In this document: piece by piece, positions 18,166 through 27,326 of the stretch
How the letters are laid out: each line of letters opens with the position of its first letter
Position numbering within the stretch: position 1 is the stretch's first letter
Assembly: GCF_022601895.1 (NCBI RefSeq)
Contig: NZ_JAKVIO010000013.1
Span: 1 to 64,000 of the forward strand
From: Sphingomonas sp. LaA6.9
GTDB lineage: Bacteria > Pseudomonadota > Alphaproteobacteria > Sphingomonadales > Sphingomonadaceae
DNA length: 64,000 bases
Direction: 5' to 3'
Notes under the pieces: generated by a model
What the model was told of the DNA's origin: nothing
What the model saw: the letters and a program-made list of their open reading frames with translations, nothing else
Databases searched by the model: none
Made by a program: the position numbers and the translations under genes

Positions 18166-19242
18166 TCAGAACAGGCTCAACTGATCCCCTTGCGGCGGAC
18201 GGAACAGGTCGTGCCGCAGCGGGGGGCGTTCGTGCTGGTTGAGGCCGTTCTTGCGGCAGGCCAGCTTGAAGCGCGTGCGGAGCAGTTCGGCCCAGGCGCC
18301 CTGACCGCGCATCCGGCTGTTGAAGCCCGGATCATTATCGCGCCCGCCACGGATCGACCGGATGATCGACATCACCTTGCCCGCGCGTTCGGGGAAATGT
18401 TCGTCGAGCCAGGCCTTGAACAGCGGCGCCACCTCGAATGGCAAGCGCACCGGGATATAGGCGGCGTGGGCCGCGCCCGCTTCCGCCGCGGCCTCGAGCA
18501 GATGTTCCACCTCATGGTCGGTGATCGCGGGAATGACGGGCGAGATCGAGACGGTCACGGGCACGCCGGCATCGGCGAGCGCCTTGACCGCGGCAAGCCG
18601 CCTGCGCGGGGCGGGGGCACGCGGCTCGAGCGTCATCGCGACCTTCGGATCGAGCGAGGTGATCGAGACCATCACCGATACCAGCCCTTTCTCCGCCATG
18701 GGTGTCAGCAGGTCGAGATCGCCGAGCACGCGGTCGGATTTGGTGGTGATGAGCAGCGGATGGCTGGTCTCCGCGAGCACTTCGATGCACTGGCGGGTGA
18801 TGTGCCATTCGCGCTCGATCGGCTGGAAGGGATCGGTGTTGGTGCCCATCGCGATCGGCGCGACGACATAGCCCGGTTTCATCAGCTCCTTGCGCAGCAG
18901 CTCGGCGGCGTCGGGTTTGGCAAACAGCTTCGTCTCGAAATCGAGGCCCGGCGACAGGTCATGAAAGGCGTGGGTGGGGCGCGCGAAGCAATAGATGCAG
19001 CCATGCTCGCACCCCCGATAGGGGTTGATCGAGCGATCGAAGACGACATCGGGCGAGGTGTTGCGCGTCAGGATCGTCCGGGGATGCTCTACGGTCACGG
19101 TCGTCCGCAGCGGGGGCGGGGCGCCATCGAGCGCCTCGCGATCGTCAAGCCAGTCGCCATCGACGATGCGCTCGGGCAGGTTGAAGCGGCCGCTCTCGCG
19201 GTTGAGCGTGGCGCCGCGCGCAGGGCGGAGCTTCGAATCCAT
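18166..19242 (-). CDS. PA0069-family radical SAM protein with C-terminal clamp-type motif
   Basis: A 358-residue radical SAM enzyme. Cys78, Cys82 and Cys85 in CEHGCIYC bind the 4Fe-4S cluster; the preceding [11 protein letters not shown] block and the [11 protein letters not shown] strand mark the PA0069/Rv2578c group, which is related to spore photoproduct lyase and lacks an assigned reaction. The last residues before the stop are QLSLF, which fits the beta-clamp-binding consensus. Start choice: ATG at 19242 ([10 protein letters not shown]) matches the family better than the ATG at 19272; neither has a clear ribosome binding site. It is the last gene of a minus-strand run with moaB, slt and a UDG-like gene. 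Confidence 0.88.
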   Translation of the reverse strand: MDSKLRPARGATLNRESGRFNLPERIVDGDWLDDREALDGAPPPLRTTVTVEHPRTILTRNTSPDVVFDRSINPYRGCEHGCIYCFARPTHAFHDLSPGLDFETKLFAKPDAAELLRKELMKPGYVVAPIAMGTNTDPFQPIEREWHITRQCIEVLAETSHPLLITTKSDRVLGDLDLLTPMAEKGLVSVMVSITSLDPKVAMTLEPRAPAPRRRLAAVKALADAGVPVTVSISPVIPAITDHEVEHLLEAAAEAGAAHAAYIPVRLPFEVAPLFKAWLDEHFPERAGKVMSIIRSIRGGRDNDPGFNSRMRGQGAWAELLRTRFKLACRKNGLNQHERPPLRHDLFRPPQGDQLSLF

Positions 19243-19301
19243 GCGCGCATGATGCGCCCGCATTCGGAACATATCAAGAACAAATGCGCCGGGTTGCGCT
19301 G

Positions 19302-19829
19302 TCAGCGCTCCATCAGTCGCGGCATCAGTTCGACGAAATTGCAGGGCTTGTGGCGGCTGTCGAGCTGGCTGGCGAGAATGCCGTCCCAGCCGTCCCTGAC
19401 CGCGCCCGTCGAGCCCGGAAGCGCAAAGATATAGGTGCCGCGCACGACGCTTGCGGCCGCGCGCGACTGGATCGTCGAGGTGCCGATCGTCTGGTAGCTG
19501 AGCCAGCGGAACAGCTCTCCAAAGCCCGGAATATCCTTGCCGCCCAATCGTGCCAGTGCTTCGGGGGTGACGTCGCGCCCGGTGACGCCTGTGCCGCCCG
19601 TGGTGAGGATGCAGTCGACCGCGGGATCGTCGACCCAGGCGTGGAGCCGCGCGACGATGGTGTCGATGTCGTCGCGGACGATCGCGCGATCGGCGAGATT
19701 GTGCCCGGCACCCGTCAGCCGCTCGACGAGCAGGTCGCCCGAGGTGTCCTCATCGGGGCCGCGCGTGTCTGAGATGGTCATCACCGCGATATTGACCGGA
19801 CGGAAGGTCCGGCTCTCGTCAATCGGCAC
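19302..19829 (-). CDS. moaB: Molybdenum cofactor biosynthesis protein B
   Basis: A 175-residue MoaB/MogA-fold protein that acts in adenylation of molybdopterin. The conserved [23 protein letters not shown] and [13 protein letters not shown] blocks line the molybdopterin-binding pocket; the acidic Asp of the TISD and RDV motifs are kept. The start is a GTG at 19829, which overlaps the 3' end of slt by 11 bases; a short lead-in ([16 protein letters not shown]) is usual. No other molybdenum-cofactor gene is nearby. Confidence 0.93.
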   Translation of the reverse strand: MPIDESRTFRPVNIAVMTISDTRGPDEDTSGDLLVERLTGAGHNLADRAIVRDDIDTIVARLHAWVDDPAVDCILTTGGTGVTGRDVTPEALARLGGKDIPGFGELFRWLSYQTIGTSTIQSRAAASVVRGTYIFALPGSTGAVRDGWDGILASQLDSRHKPCNFVELMPRLMER

Positions 19830-21573
19830 TTTGCGTCCTGTTCGCCGCGTCCATGCGCACCGCGGTCACGCCGCGAAGCCCGGGGAAGCGCGGCCACATG
19901 CCCTGTGCCATCGCCGCCAGGCTGGCCGATTTCTCGCCCGCATTGCGCTGGTACATCCAGTAGTTGCGCAGCACGATCGCGACATAGCCGCGCGTTTCCC
20001 AATAAGGCAGCGATTCGATGTAGAGCAGCGGATCGCCGCGATCGATATTGCGATAGTTCCAGTCGCGCACCGGCGCGGGCCCCGCATTATAAGCGGCGAT
20101 CACCTTGGGCAGCAGTCCCTGCGTCCCGTCGAAATCGCGGAGATATTCGAGATAGCGCTGGCCGAACTCGATATTGGTCGACGGATTTGTCAGCGCCTCG
20201 CGCGAAAAGTCTCCGCCACGATCGCGCGCCATGTGGCGTGCGGCGGCGGGCATCACCTGCATCAGGCCATAAGCACCCGCAGGGCTCACGACGTCGCGGC
20301 GGAAATTCGATTCCTGAAGCGCGTGCGCGAACACCAGCGATTTGTCGACGCGCCAGCCGCCATCGGGCGTCCAGTCGGGCGCGGGATAGCGCGCGCTTGC
20401 GGTCGGCTGTGCGCCGCTGGGACCGTTATGCGCGAGCCAGATCTGCGTTTCGGGCAGGTTGAGCCGCGCGGCGAGGTCGCAGAGCGCGGCATGGTCGGCG
20501 CGCGTGCCGATCCGCGCCTGATGCCGCAGCGTTTCGTCGGCCAGCTTGTACTCGCCGATCTCCCCGAGCGCGATGGCTGCGCGGACATTGCCGAGCTTCG
20601 AGATGCGCTTCCAGTCGGCCGAGAGCGGATCGGGCGCGTTATCGTTCATGCCGAGCGTCTGCGCGGCGAGCAGGCCATAGAAAGTCTCGTCATTGCGCGC
20701 TGCGCTGCGCAGCAGCGGCTGGACCTTTTCAGGCTCGCCACTGGCCATGAAGGCGCGCGCTGCCCAGAACTGGCCCGCCGCGCGGAACTCGCTGTCCTGC
20801 CCACGCGATGCGACAGCCTGGAAGGCCGCGGCCGCAGCCTTGAAATCCTGCGCGCGCCAGCTTGCCAGTCCGACGACCCAGTCAGCCTGCGCGGCCCATT
20901 CACCGATGCCGCGCTGTGCCTTGGCGGCAAGCATGCGCGCAGCCTGATCGTTGCCGACGATGTAATGCGACCATGCAATGCGCTGCTGCCATTCGGTCAG
21001 CGCCTGCGGAGTGAGCTGGCCTTCGACCTCGCTGAGAAGCGTCTCGGCGGTGACGGGATCATTCTCCTTGATGAGCGGAAGCACCCGTGCGCCCAGCGCA
21101 TCGGAGACCGGATCGCCCCTGGTCGCCGCCGCGCGCGCGCGCAACGGCTTGCCGCCCAGCCAGACGAAGCGCTGGCTTTGCGGAATATCGGGAAGCGCCG
21201 TTGCGCCGCGCGTGGTTGCCAGCCGTCCGATCTGTGCCGCCTTGGGCATGTCGGGCGCCTCCGACAGCAACGCCATCAGCGGATCGAGTTCGGTCTTGGG
21301 CGAGCCCTTGGCGAGGTAAAGTTCGGCGCGCGCGATCGGCGTGAGCAACCCGTCCTTTGCCGCATCGAGGCGGGCGGCGGCTTCGGGCCAACGGCCCGCG
21401 CGAATATCGGTGAAGACCGCGCGATAGAGTTCGCGCTCCGAAGAAGAAAGCTGTTGCGGCGCCTGTTCGCGCGACGCCTTGCGCGCCGAAGCCTGAACGC
21501 CCTCGTTGGCGGCGATCGCGGGATGCGCTGAAAACAGCAGCAGCGCGCCAGCAAGAACGGGTATCAGCTTCAT
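19819..21573 (-). CDS. Soluble lytic murein transglycosylase
   Basis: Cleaves peptidoglycan glycan strands with formation of 1,6-anhydro-muropeptides in the periplasm. The 584-residue protein has a signal peptide ([21 protein letters not shown]), a long alpha-helical superhelical U-domain and a C-terminal Slt domain (about 420-550) with the catalytic Glu in ALQESNF and the [13 protein letters not shown] and AYNAGP motifs. The ATG at 21573 follows GAGGGAATGGA and overlaps the stop of the upstream UDG-like gene (ATGA); a start twelve codons upstream would add residues before the signal peptide. Confidence 0.93.
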   Translation of the reverse strand: MKLIPVLAGALLLFSAHPAIAANEGVQASARKASREQAPQQLSSSERELYRAVFTDIRAGRWPEAAARLDAAKDGLLTPIARAELYLAKGSPKTELDPLMALLSEAPDMPKAAQIGRLATTRGATALPDIPQSQRFVWLGGKPLRARAAATRGDPVSDALGARVLPLIKENDPVTAETLLSEVEGQLTPQALTEWQQRIAWSHYIVGNDQAARMLAAKAQRGIGEWAAQADWVVGLASWRAQDFKAAAAAFQAVASRGQDSEFRAAGQFWAARAFMASGEPEKVQPLLRSAARNDETFYGLLAAQTLGMNDNAPDPLSADWKRISKLGNVRAAIALGEIGEYKLADETLRHQARIGTRADHAALCDLAARLNLPETQIWLAHNGPSGAQPTASARYPAPDWTPDGGWRVDKSLVFAHALQESNFRRDVVSPAGAYGLMQVMPAAARHMARDRGGDFSREALTNPSTNIEFGQRYLEYLRDFDGTQGLLPKVIAAYNAGPAPVRDWNYRNIDRGDPLLYIESLPYWETRGYVAIVLRNYWMYQRNAGEKSASLAAMAQGMWPRFPGLRGVTAVRMDAANRTQSAD

Positions 21574-22295
21574 TCCATTCCCTCGATAAGCAACCGCAGA
21601 TCGCGCCAACTGTCCGCCTTGCGTTGCGGATTGCGGAGCAGGAACCGGGGCGCAAATGTCGCGACGACCTCCATATTGACCCCGCCATGGTTAACGACGT
21701 GTAACCTTCCGCGCGCCGCTACCAAATCCAGCCCGAGAACCGCACGGCTCGCCGCCTGACCCATCAACAAGAGTCGGCGGGGATGGACGAGTGCGACATG
21801 ATGTTTCGCAAATGCACCGATCGCTTCGACGCGCTGGGCATCGATCCCGCCGCTTATGGGGCGTTCCAGCGTCAGCGAGGCCAGCCAGATCGTCTCGCGA
21901 TCACGGCCGATTGCCGCCAGCATGCGATCGAACAACCGGCCGGAATCGTCCGAGAGCAGCGTGCCTGCGTCAGCATCGCCCTGTTCGGGCATGTCGACCA
22001 TGATCATCAGTGGCGATGAAACATCGCCCGAGGGAAAAATGCGGCGTCCTTTATGCGAGCCGTCGGGCAGAACATCCGACTCTTCCAGCCAGGCGCGAAA
22101 GGCGGGCATGGTATCGGGTGTCGCGGGAGCGGGGGGCTGATGCGCGGCCTCAACCGACGCTACGGCAGGCACGCGCGGCTCGGCGAGCCAGTTGCGCGGC
22201 GCCTCGTCGACAAGCATGTCGACGCCGGCATCCTGCCACCAGCCGAGCACATTCAATGCTGCGTGCGTATCCACGATTTCGGCCCCCGCTTCCAT
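21570..22295 (-). CDS. Uracil-DNA-glycosylase-superfamily protein, apparently lacking catalytic motifs
   Basis: A 241-residue protein whose second half follows the family 4 UDG fold order: beta strand PLMIMVDMPEQGD, a GTLLSDDSGRLFDRML loop/helix, RRLLLMGQAASRAVLG, a GRLHVV strand and FAPRFLLRNPQRKADSWRDL. In active enzymes the first loop reads GEAPG and the last begins with HP; here they read VDMPE and APR. The Fe-S cysteines of family 4 are also absent. Binding without catalysis is the simplest inference. The ATG at 22295 is chosen over an in-frame GTG three codons upstream. It overlaps slt by 4 bases. Confidence 0.75.
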   Translation of the reverse strand: MEAGAEIVDTHAALNVLGWWQDAGVDMLVDEAPRNWLAEPRVPAVASVEAAHQPPAPATPDTMPAFRAWLEESDVLPDGSHKGRRIFPSGDVSSPLMIMVDMPEQGDADAGTLLSDDSGRLFDRMLAAIGRDRETIWLASLTLERPISGGIDAQRVEAIGAFAKHHVALVHPRRLLLMGQAASRAVLGLDLVAARGRLHVVNHGGVNMEVVATFAPRFLLRNPQRKADSWRDLRLLIEGME

Positions 22296-22417
22296 CGCGA
22301 TCACTAGAGTCAGAGGTTGACGGCGGGGTCAATCTGAATGCACGGGCATTATGACAAAGCGTTGTCGGGGCGCGATGACAGGAACCTCAGCGCACCGGAC
22401 ATGGAGGGAAGCGGAAG

Positions 22418-24070
22418 ATGAGCGAACGGGAATCGATGCCCTATGACGTCGTCATCGTGGGCGCCGGGCCGGCCGGCCTGGCGGCGGCGATCCGACTGAA
22501 ACAGCTGGCAAATGAAAAAGGCAGCGAACTGTCGGTCTGCGTGCTCGAAAAGGGCTCCGAAGTCGGCGCGCACATCCTTTCGGGCGCGGTGGTCGACCCC
22601 AAGGGACTCGACGAACTGCTGCCCGACTGGCGCAATATGGGCTGCCCGATGGCCGAGACGCCGGTCACCGAGAATCATCACTGGGTGCTGACCGCGACGG
22701 GCAAGTTCGAGATGCCCCATATCATGATGCCCCCGTTCATGAACAACAAGGGCACCTATACCGGCTCGCTCGGCAATCTCTGCCGCTGGCTCGCCGAGCA
22801 GGCCGAGGGCCTGGGCGTCGAGATTTTTCCCGGTTTCGCCGCGGCAGAGGTGCTGTTCAATGAGGACGGATCGGTCAAGGGCGTCGCTACGGGCGACATG
22901 GGCGTTGCGCGCGACGGCACGCACAAGCCCGATTACCAGCCCGGCCTCGAACTCCACGCCAGATACACCTTCTTCGCCGAGGGCGTGCGCGGTCACCTGA
23001 CCAAAGAGCTCAAGCGGATCTTCGATCTTGAAGCGAACTGTGAGCCGCAAGTCTATGGTATCGGGCTGAAAGAACTCTGGGACATCGATCCCGCAAATCA
23101 TGTGCCCGGCCGCGTGATCCACAGCCAGGGCTGGCCGCTCGACGACGCATGGGGCGGGGGCTTCCTCTATCATCAGGCCAATGGCCAGGTCGCGCTCGGC
23201 TTCGTCGTCGCGCTCTCCTATTCGAACCCGCACCTCTATCCCTTCCAGGAGTTCCAGCGCTGGAAGACGCACCCCGAGATCAGGAAGATCCTCGAGGGCG
23301 GCAAGCGCGTGTCCTACGGCGCGCGTGCGATCAACGAGGGCGGCTGGCAGGCGGTGCCCAAGCTGGTCTTCCCCGGCGGCGCGCTGATCGGCTGTTCGGC
23401 TGGTTTCGTGAACGTGCCGCGCATCAAGGGCAGCCACACCGCGATGAAATCGGGAATGCTCGCGGCCGAGGCGGCGTTCGAGGCGATCGCCGCCGACCGC
23501 GCGGCTGATGAATTGTCGAGCTATCCTGATGCGCTCCATGCCAGCTGGGTCGCGAAAGAGCTGAAGATGGTGCGCAATGTCGAGCCATCTGTGTCCAAAT
23601 TCGGCAGCTTTTTCGGCACGCTGTTCGCAGGGCTGGACATGTGGATGCGCTATCTGAAGATCGGTCTGCCTTTCACCTTCGGGCACAAGCCCGACCACAC
23701 CAGGCTCCACCGCGCCGATCATGCCAAGAAGATCGAATATCCCAAGCCCGATGGCGTGTTCAGCTTCGACCGGCTGTCTTCGGTGTTCCTGTCGAACACC
23801 AACCATGAGGAAGACCAGCCCTGCCATTTGACGCTGAAGGACCCCGAGGTTCCGATCAGCTACAATTTGCCGCTCTATGACGAGCCCGCACAGCGTTACT
23901 GCCCCGCGGGCGTCTATGAGGTCGTCGGACAGGACGAGGGCAATCCGCGCTTCCAGATCAACGCGCAGAACTGCGTCCACTGCAAGACCTGCGACATCAA
24001 GGATCCGACGCAGAACATCAACTGGGTCGTGCCCGAGGGCGGCGGTGGCCCCAATTACCCCAATATGTGA
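22418..24070 (+). CDS. Electron transfer flavoprotein-ubiquinone oxidoreductase
   Basis: Passes electrons from ETF (acyl-CoA dehydrogenases) to ubiquinone at the inner membrane. The 550-residue protein has the FAD dinucleotide motif VVIVGAGPAGLAA (11-23), the ETF-QO-specific HILSGAV and LGNLCRWLAEQAE regions, a hydrophobic quinone-binding segment, and a C-terminal 4Fe-4S domain with a Cys in RYCPAGVYE and three in NCVHCKTCDI. The ending GGGGPNY is typical. The ATG has a GGAAG ribosome binding site and a strong terminator follows at 24076-24108. Confidence 0.96.
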   Translation: MSERESMPYDVVIVGAGPAGLAAAIRLKQLANEKGSELSVCVLEKGSEVGAHILSGAVVDPKGLDELLPDWRNMGCPMAETPVTENHHWVLTATGKFEMPHIMMPPFMNNKGTYTGSLGNLCRWLAEQAEGLGVEIFPGFAAAEVLFNEDGSVKGVATGDMGVARDGTHKPDYQPGLELHARYTFFAEGVRGHLTKELKRIFDLEANCEPQVYGIGLKELWDIDPANHVPGRVIHSQGWPLDDAWGGGFLYHQANGQVALGFVVALSYSNPHLYPFQEFQRWKTHPEIRKILEGGKRVSYGARAINEGGWQAVPKLVFPGGALIGCSAGFVNVPRIKGSHTAMKSGMLAAEAAFEAIAADRAADELSSYPDALHASWVAKELKMVRNVEPSVSKFGSFFGTLFAGLDMWMRYLKIGLPFTFGHKPDHTRLHRADHAKKIEYPKPDGVFSFDRLSSVFLSNTNHEEDQPCHLTLKDPEVPISYNLPLYDEPAQRYCPAGVYEVVGQDEGNPRFQINAQNCVHCKTCDIKDPTQNINWVVPEGGGGPNYPNM

Positions 24071-24075
24071 ATGAA

Positions 24076-24108
24076 AAAGCCCGGCCTGCACGAAGCGGGC
24101 CGGGCTTT
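24076..24108 (+). terminator. Intrinsic terminator after the ETF-QO gene
   Basis: Perfect 11-bp stem AAAGCCCGGCC (24076-24086) with GGCCGGGCTTT (24098-24108), 11-nt loop, five bases after the stop codon. The A-rich left flank means it could also work from the other side. Confidence 0.85.
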
Positions 24109-24221
24109 ACGATAGCGGCGTACGGTCAGTCGTGCGCCCGCGGTCAGGGAACCCATCGCAGCCTCACCGGTTCTGAACGGTTGAGTCGGCGCCAAAGCCG
24201 GCGAAGTCGATGGAGATTGTC

Positions 24222-24512
24222 ATGCGTGCACCGGTCCTTCACGGAATCACCGCAGCGTTGCTCATCACGACCCCCGCATTCGCCCAGGCGCAGTCAGCCG
24301 CCCAGCCCGCAGCGTCGACGCAACCGGTGCAGCGTCTTTCGCTGGCCAACTCGCCCGCGATACGCGCAGGCGCCGCCACCACGAACCGGAACCGCGCCTC
24401 GGACGGCAATTGGGGTTGGATCATTGGCGGCGTCGCGTTGGCCGCGGGCGTGATCTATGCCCTTGTCGAAGTTGAGGGCGACGATGACGACGATTTCCCC
24501 GCCAGCCCGTGA
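24222..24512 (+). CDS. Small exported membrane-anchored protein of unknown function
   Basis: A 96-residue protein with a signal peptide (MRAPVLHGITAALLITTPAFAQAQ), a low-complexity Ala/Gln/Ser/Asn middle, a single glycine-rich membrane segment (GWIIGGVALAAGVIYALV, about 66-83) and an acidic tail with five consecutive Asp. The ATG at 24222 is preceded at good distance by GGAG inside an earlier ATG (24210), so 24222 is preferred. The layout resembles small secreted proteins common in sphingomonads; no function can be assigned. Confidence 0.6.
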   Translation: MRAPVLHGITAALLITTPAFAQAQSAAQPAASTQPVQRLSLANSPAIRAGAATTNRNRASDGNWGWIIGGVALAAGVIYALVEVEGDDDDDFPASP

Positions 24513-25043
24513 TTCACGCTGCTGTCGCAAACGCCGTTTGATAACGATCAAGGTCCGGCCCGGGATCGTGGTGCATTGATCGCAACACCGCCCTGTCTGA
24601 TGCGGACAGCGACGGATTGACCGGGGTCAGCCGCAATGTGCCGGTGATGTCACCGTGCGACGATGCGGGTGCGGATCGTTTGAGTTCGTTGAAGGTCTGG
24701 CAACAGGGAGCCCCTACACCCGGGTCGCAAAGGAGATTGGAGCCCCCCGCTGCCAATCCGGCTGGGTCACCTAGCCGGTAGTGGAGTAATGACAGGGTTG
24801 GCTTCGATTGAAAAGTAATAATCATGCACCGCTTCAAATTTTCCTAGTATTGACACCTGTGTAAGATCGACATTCATTCGCCGCGTCTTCGATTGTGACA
24901 ATAGTGTCGAAGCATCTCCTGAAATTCATTGTATAATTCACGCGGGTCGGATCGGGGCAACGATTCGGGGCGGTAACGATTCCGAAGTGATGGATCGTAA
25001 ATTTACGTAGGGCAAATCTTGTATCGTCACCGGTGTCATAACA
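24513..25043. other. Gene-poor gap, AT-richer on its right side
   Basis: 531 bases without a convincing gene. From about 24800 the sequence is clearly richer in A and T than its surroundings (for example GTATTGACACCTGTGTAAG near 24847). A 107-codon open frame exists on the minus strand (24514-24837), but its composition is unlike the neighbouring proteins and I recognise nothing in it. This may be a decayed gene or the scar of an insertion. Confidence 0.4.
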
Positions 25044-25436
25044 TCATGTGGCGTTCTTGCTGGCATAGCTGACGATCTCGAATTCGATTCCGTCATGGTC
25101 GAGGAAATAGAATCGTCGACCCGGGGCATAGTCTCCATGCCCGAAGGAAATGAGACCGGCTGATTTAACTTTCGCCTCAATAGCATCGAGGTCGTCCACA
25201 ACTATGCCGACATGGTTCAGCGGCTGACCCTTGGCAAAGGCTTCGCGCGCAGAGGCATGATTGGCGGTGTAGAGCGCCAGATAGGAGCGATCGTCGCCGA
25301 CATGGATCGTGCGCCCGCCATCGATGGCAGGGCCCTGCCAACGGATATGCCATCCGAACAGCTCGGCCATGAGCCCCGCCGTGCGCTCGGGGTCGCTGAC
25401 CGTCAGATTGACGTGCTCGATGAAGGTGGAGGGCAT
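25044..25436 (-). CDS. VOC (glyoxalase/dioxygenase fold) family protein
   Basis: A 130-residue single-domain protein of the vicinal oxygen chelate superfamily. It starts MPSTFIEHVNLTVSD with the first metal-ligand His in EHVNLTV; the second module has NHVGIVVDDLD with another His, and Glu lies in the closing strand IEFEIVSY. These positions fit a metal site shared by two beta-alpha-beta-beta-beta modules. The activity could be lyase, dioxygenase or resistance-type; sequence alone does not say. ATG 25436 is preferred to the upstream frame start at 25490 because the family begins here and AAAGGA precedes it. It is divergent from the TPR gene. Confidence 0.85.
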   Translation of the reverse strand: MPSTFIEHVNLTVSDPERTAGLMAELFGWHIRWQGPAIDGGRTIHVGDDRSYLALYTANHASAREAFAKGQPLNHVGIVVDDLDAIEAKVKSAGLISFGHGDYAPGRRFYFLDHDGIEFEIVSYASKNAT

Positions 25437-25635
25437 GTACGGGTCCTTTTCCAGGCGTGAATGGAATGCCCGCGACTCGTACAACTTCAAGTGAACTTTA
25501 GATCAAGGGCAATTCGCCAATGGTTTTGCGACGATGAGGCGAGCCTCACGCGGCGCTTGCCTGTGGGGCGTCGCCATGGTGTATGCTGGGCGTGGCCCGC
25601 ATTTCTGCGGCTGCCGCGTCGGAGTACCCCGCTGG

Positions 25636-27318
25636 ATGTTCGCCCGGATGTTCGCCACGTCGACAAGCCTGGTCGCGCCCGCGTTGATCGCGGCGAGCCT
25701 GCTGTCGTCACCAGCCGTCGCGAACCGGCCCGACGCGGAGGCAATGGCGCATTATGTCCGCGCGCGGCTGGCCGACAATGCGGGCGAGCCGATCGCGGCC
25801 GCCTCTGGCTATGCCGCGCTGCTGGTTGCCGATCCCGGCGATCTCACCATGGCGCTGCGCACCTATCGCGGTGCGCTGGCGGCAGGCGATTCGGCGCTTG
25901 CGCTCGACGCCGCGCGGATCCTCGATGCCCGCGGCGCGCTGCCTGCGGACGGGCGGCTGATGTTCTTTGCCGAGGCATTGTCAGCGGGCGACTGGAGCGG
26001 CGCGCGCGCCGCCATCGCGACCATGGAGAAGGAGGAAACCTTCGCCTTTCTCGCGCCCATGTTGCGGGCCTGGACCAATTTCGGTGCGGGCGATGGCGCC
26101 ACGACCGATCTGCTGAGGGCGCGCACGACGAGCGCGCTCACCTCGGCCTACAGGGGCGAACAGGAGGCCCTGCTGCTGCTCGCGCAGCGCAAGGCCGATG
26201 AAGGCGCCACGAGTTACAGGGCGCTGACCGCGATCGGCGGGGGGGCGTCCGAGGTTGCGATCCGGATAGCCGTGGCGGGCCGGCTGACCAAGCTGGGCGA
26301 ACGCCGGACTGCGCTGGACCTGCTCAATGGCAATGATCCGACGCTGAAGGCCGCACGCGCACTGCTCGCGAACCACAAGAAGCTGCCCGGCGGCGTGACC
26401 AGCCCGGCAAAGGGTGTGTCGCTGTTGTTCGCGCGACTGGCCGAAGATATCGGGCGGCAGGATCTGCCCACGCCCATCGGCCTCTCCATCGCCCGGATCG
26501 CGCTGACGCTCGACCCGAAGAGCGACGTCGCGCTGCTGCTCGTTGCCGAGATGATCGCCGCGAAGGGAAATGCCGAGATCGCGTTGCCGCTGCTCGACCG
26601 CATAAATCCCAAGGGGCCATGGACCGCGGCCGCGCGCGATACGCGAGTGCAGATTCTCGTCGATGCCGGCGAGCCGCAGCGCGCGCTCGAAACCGCGACC
26701 GCGGCGACGCTGGGGCGTGACGCGACCGTTGGCGATTTCACCCGGCTGGGAGAGCGTTACGCCGAGTTGAAGCGGCATGGCGAGGCCGCGGCTGCCTACG
26801 ATCAGGCGCTGGCCATGGCCGAGAAGACGGAGGATGGCGCGGGCTGGGCGCTCTGGCTGCTCAAGGGCAGTGCGCACTATGAAGCCGGCGACTGGCCGCA
26901 GGCCAAGGCCGCGCTGACGCGCGCGGCCGAACTTGGCCCCGAACAGGCGGTGGTGCTCAACTATCTCGGCTATGCCAAGCTCGAATATCGCGAAGATCTG
27001 GAGGAGGCCGAACGGCTGATCCGGCGGGCAAGCGAACTGGCACCGCAGGATCCCGCGATCACCGATTCACTCGGTTGGGCCTATTTCATTCGCGGCAACA
27101 TTCCCAAGGCGGTCGAGGCGCTGGAGCGCGCCGCCGCCGCGGTGCCCGACGAACCGACGATCAACGAGCATCTGGGTGACGCATACTGGGCCGCTGGGCG
27201 CAGGATCGAAGCGCGCTATGCCTGGACCGCTGCCAATGTGAATGCCGACGGGCATGTCGCCGAGCGGATCAAGGCCAAGCTCGATATCGGGCTCAAGCCC
27301 GAAAACGCCGCGCCCTGA
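25636..27318 (+). CDS. Secreted tetratricopeptide-repeat protein
   Basis: A 560-residue protein with a signal peptide (about 1-28, ending PAVA) followed by helical repeats over the full length. Clear TPR units are in the C-terminal third (about 385-520), for example AAAYDQALAMAEK, LNYLGYAKLEYREDLEEAE and LGWAYFIRGNIPKAVEALERA. It is probably a periplasmic or outer-membrane-associated scaffold. No catalytic motif is visible. The open frame continues upstream; the ATG at 25636 gives a well-formed signal peptide. ispE follows 8 bp later, so the two are probably co-transcribed. Confidence 0.85.
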   Translation: MFARMFATSTSLVAPALIAASLLSSPAVANRPDAEAMAHYVRARLADNAGEPIAAASGYAALLVADPGDLTMALRTYRGALAAGDSALALDAARILDARGALPADGRLMFFAEALSAGDWSGARAAIATMEKEETFAFLAPMLRAWTNFGAGDGATTDLLRARTTSALTSAYRGEQEALLLLAQRKADEGATSYRALTAIGGGASEVAIRIAVAGRLTKLGERRTALDLLNGNDPTLKAARALLANHKKLPGGVTSPAKGVSLLFARLAEDIGRQDLPTPIGLSIARIALTLDPKSDVALLLVAEMIAAKGNAEIALPLLDRINPKGPWTAAARDTRVQILVDAGEPQRALETATAATLGRDATVGDFTRLGERYAELKRHGEAAAAYDQALAMAEKTEDGAGWALWLLKGSAHYEAGDWPQAKAALTRAAELGPEQAVVLNYLGYAKLEYREDLEEAERLIRRASELAPQDPAITDSLGWAYFIRGNIPKAVEALERAAAAVPDEPTINEHLGDAYWAAGRRIEARYAWTAANVNADGHVAERIKAKLDIGLKPENAAP

Positions 27319-27326
27319 ACTCATCG

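Noticed and set aside
24514-24837. A 107-codon frame on the minus strand in the AT-richer gap
   Set aside because: No recognisable domain, no good ribosome binding site and an amino-acid mix unlike nearby proteins. Mentioned only as a possible gene remnant.
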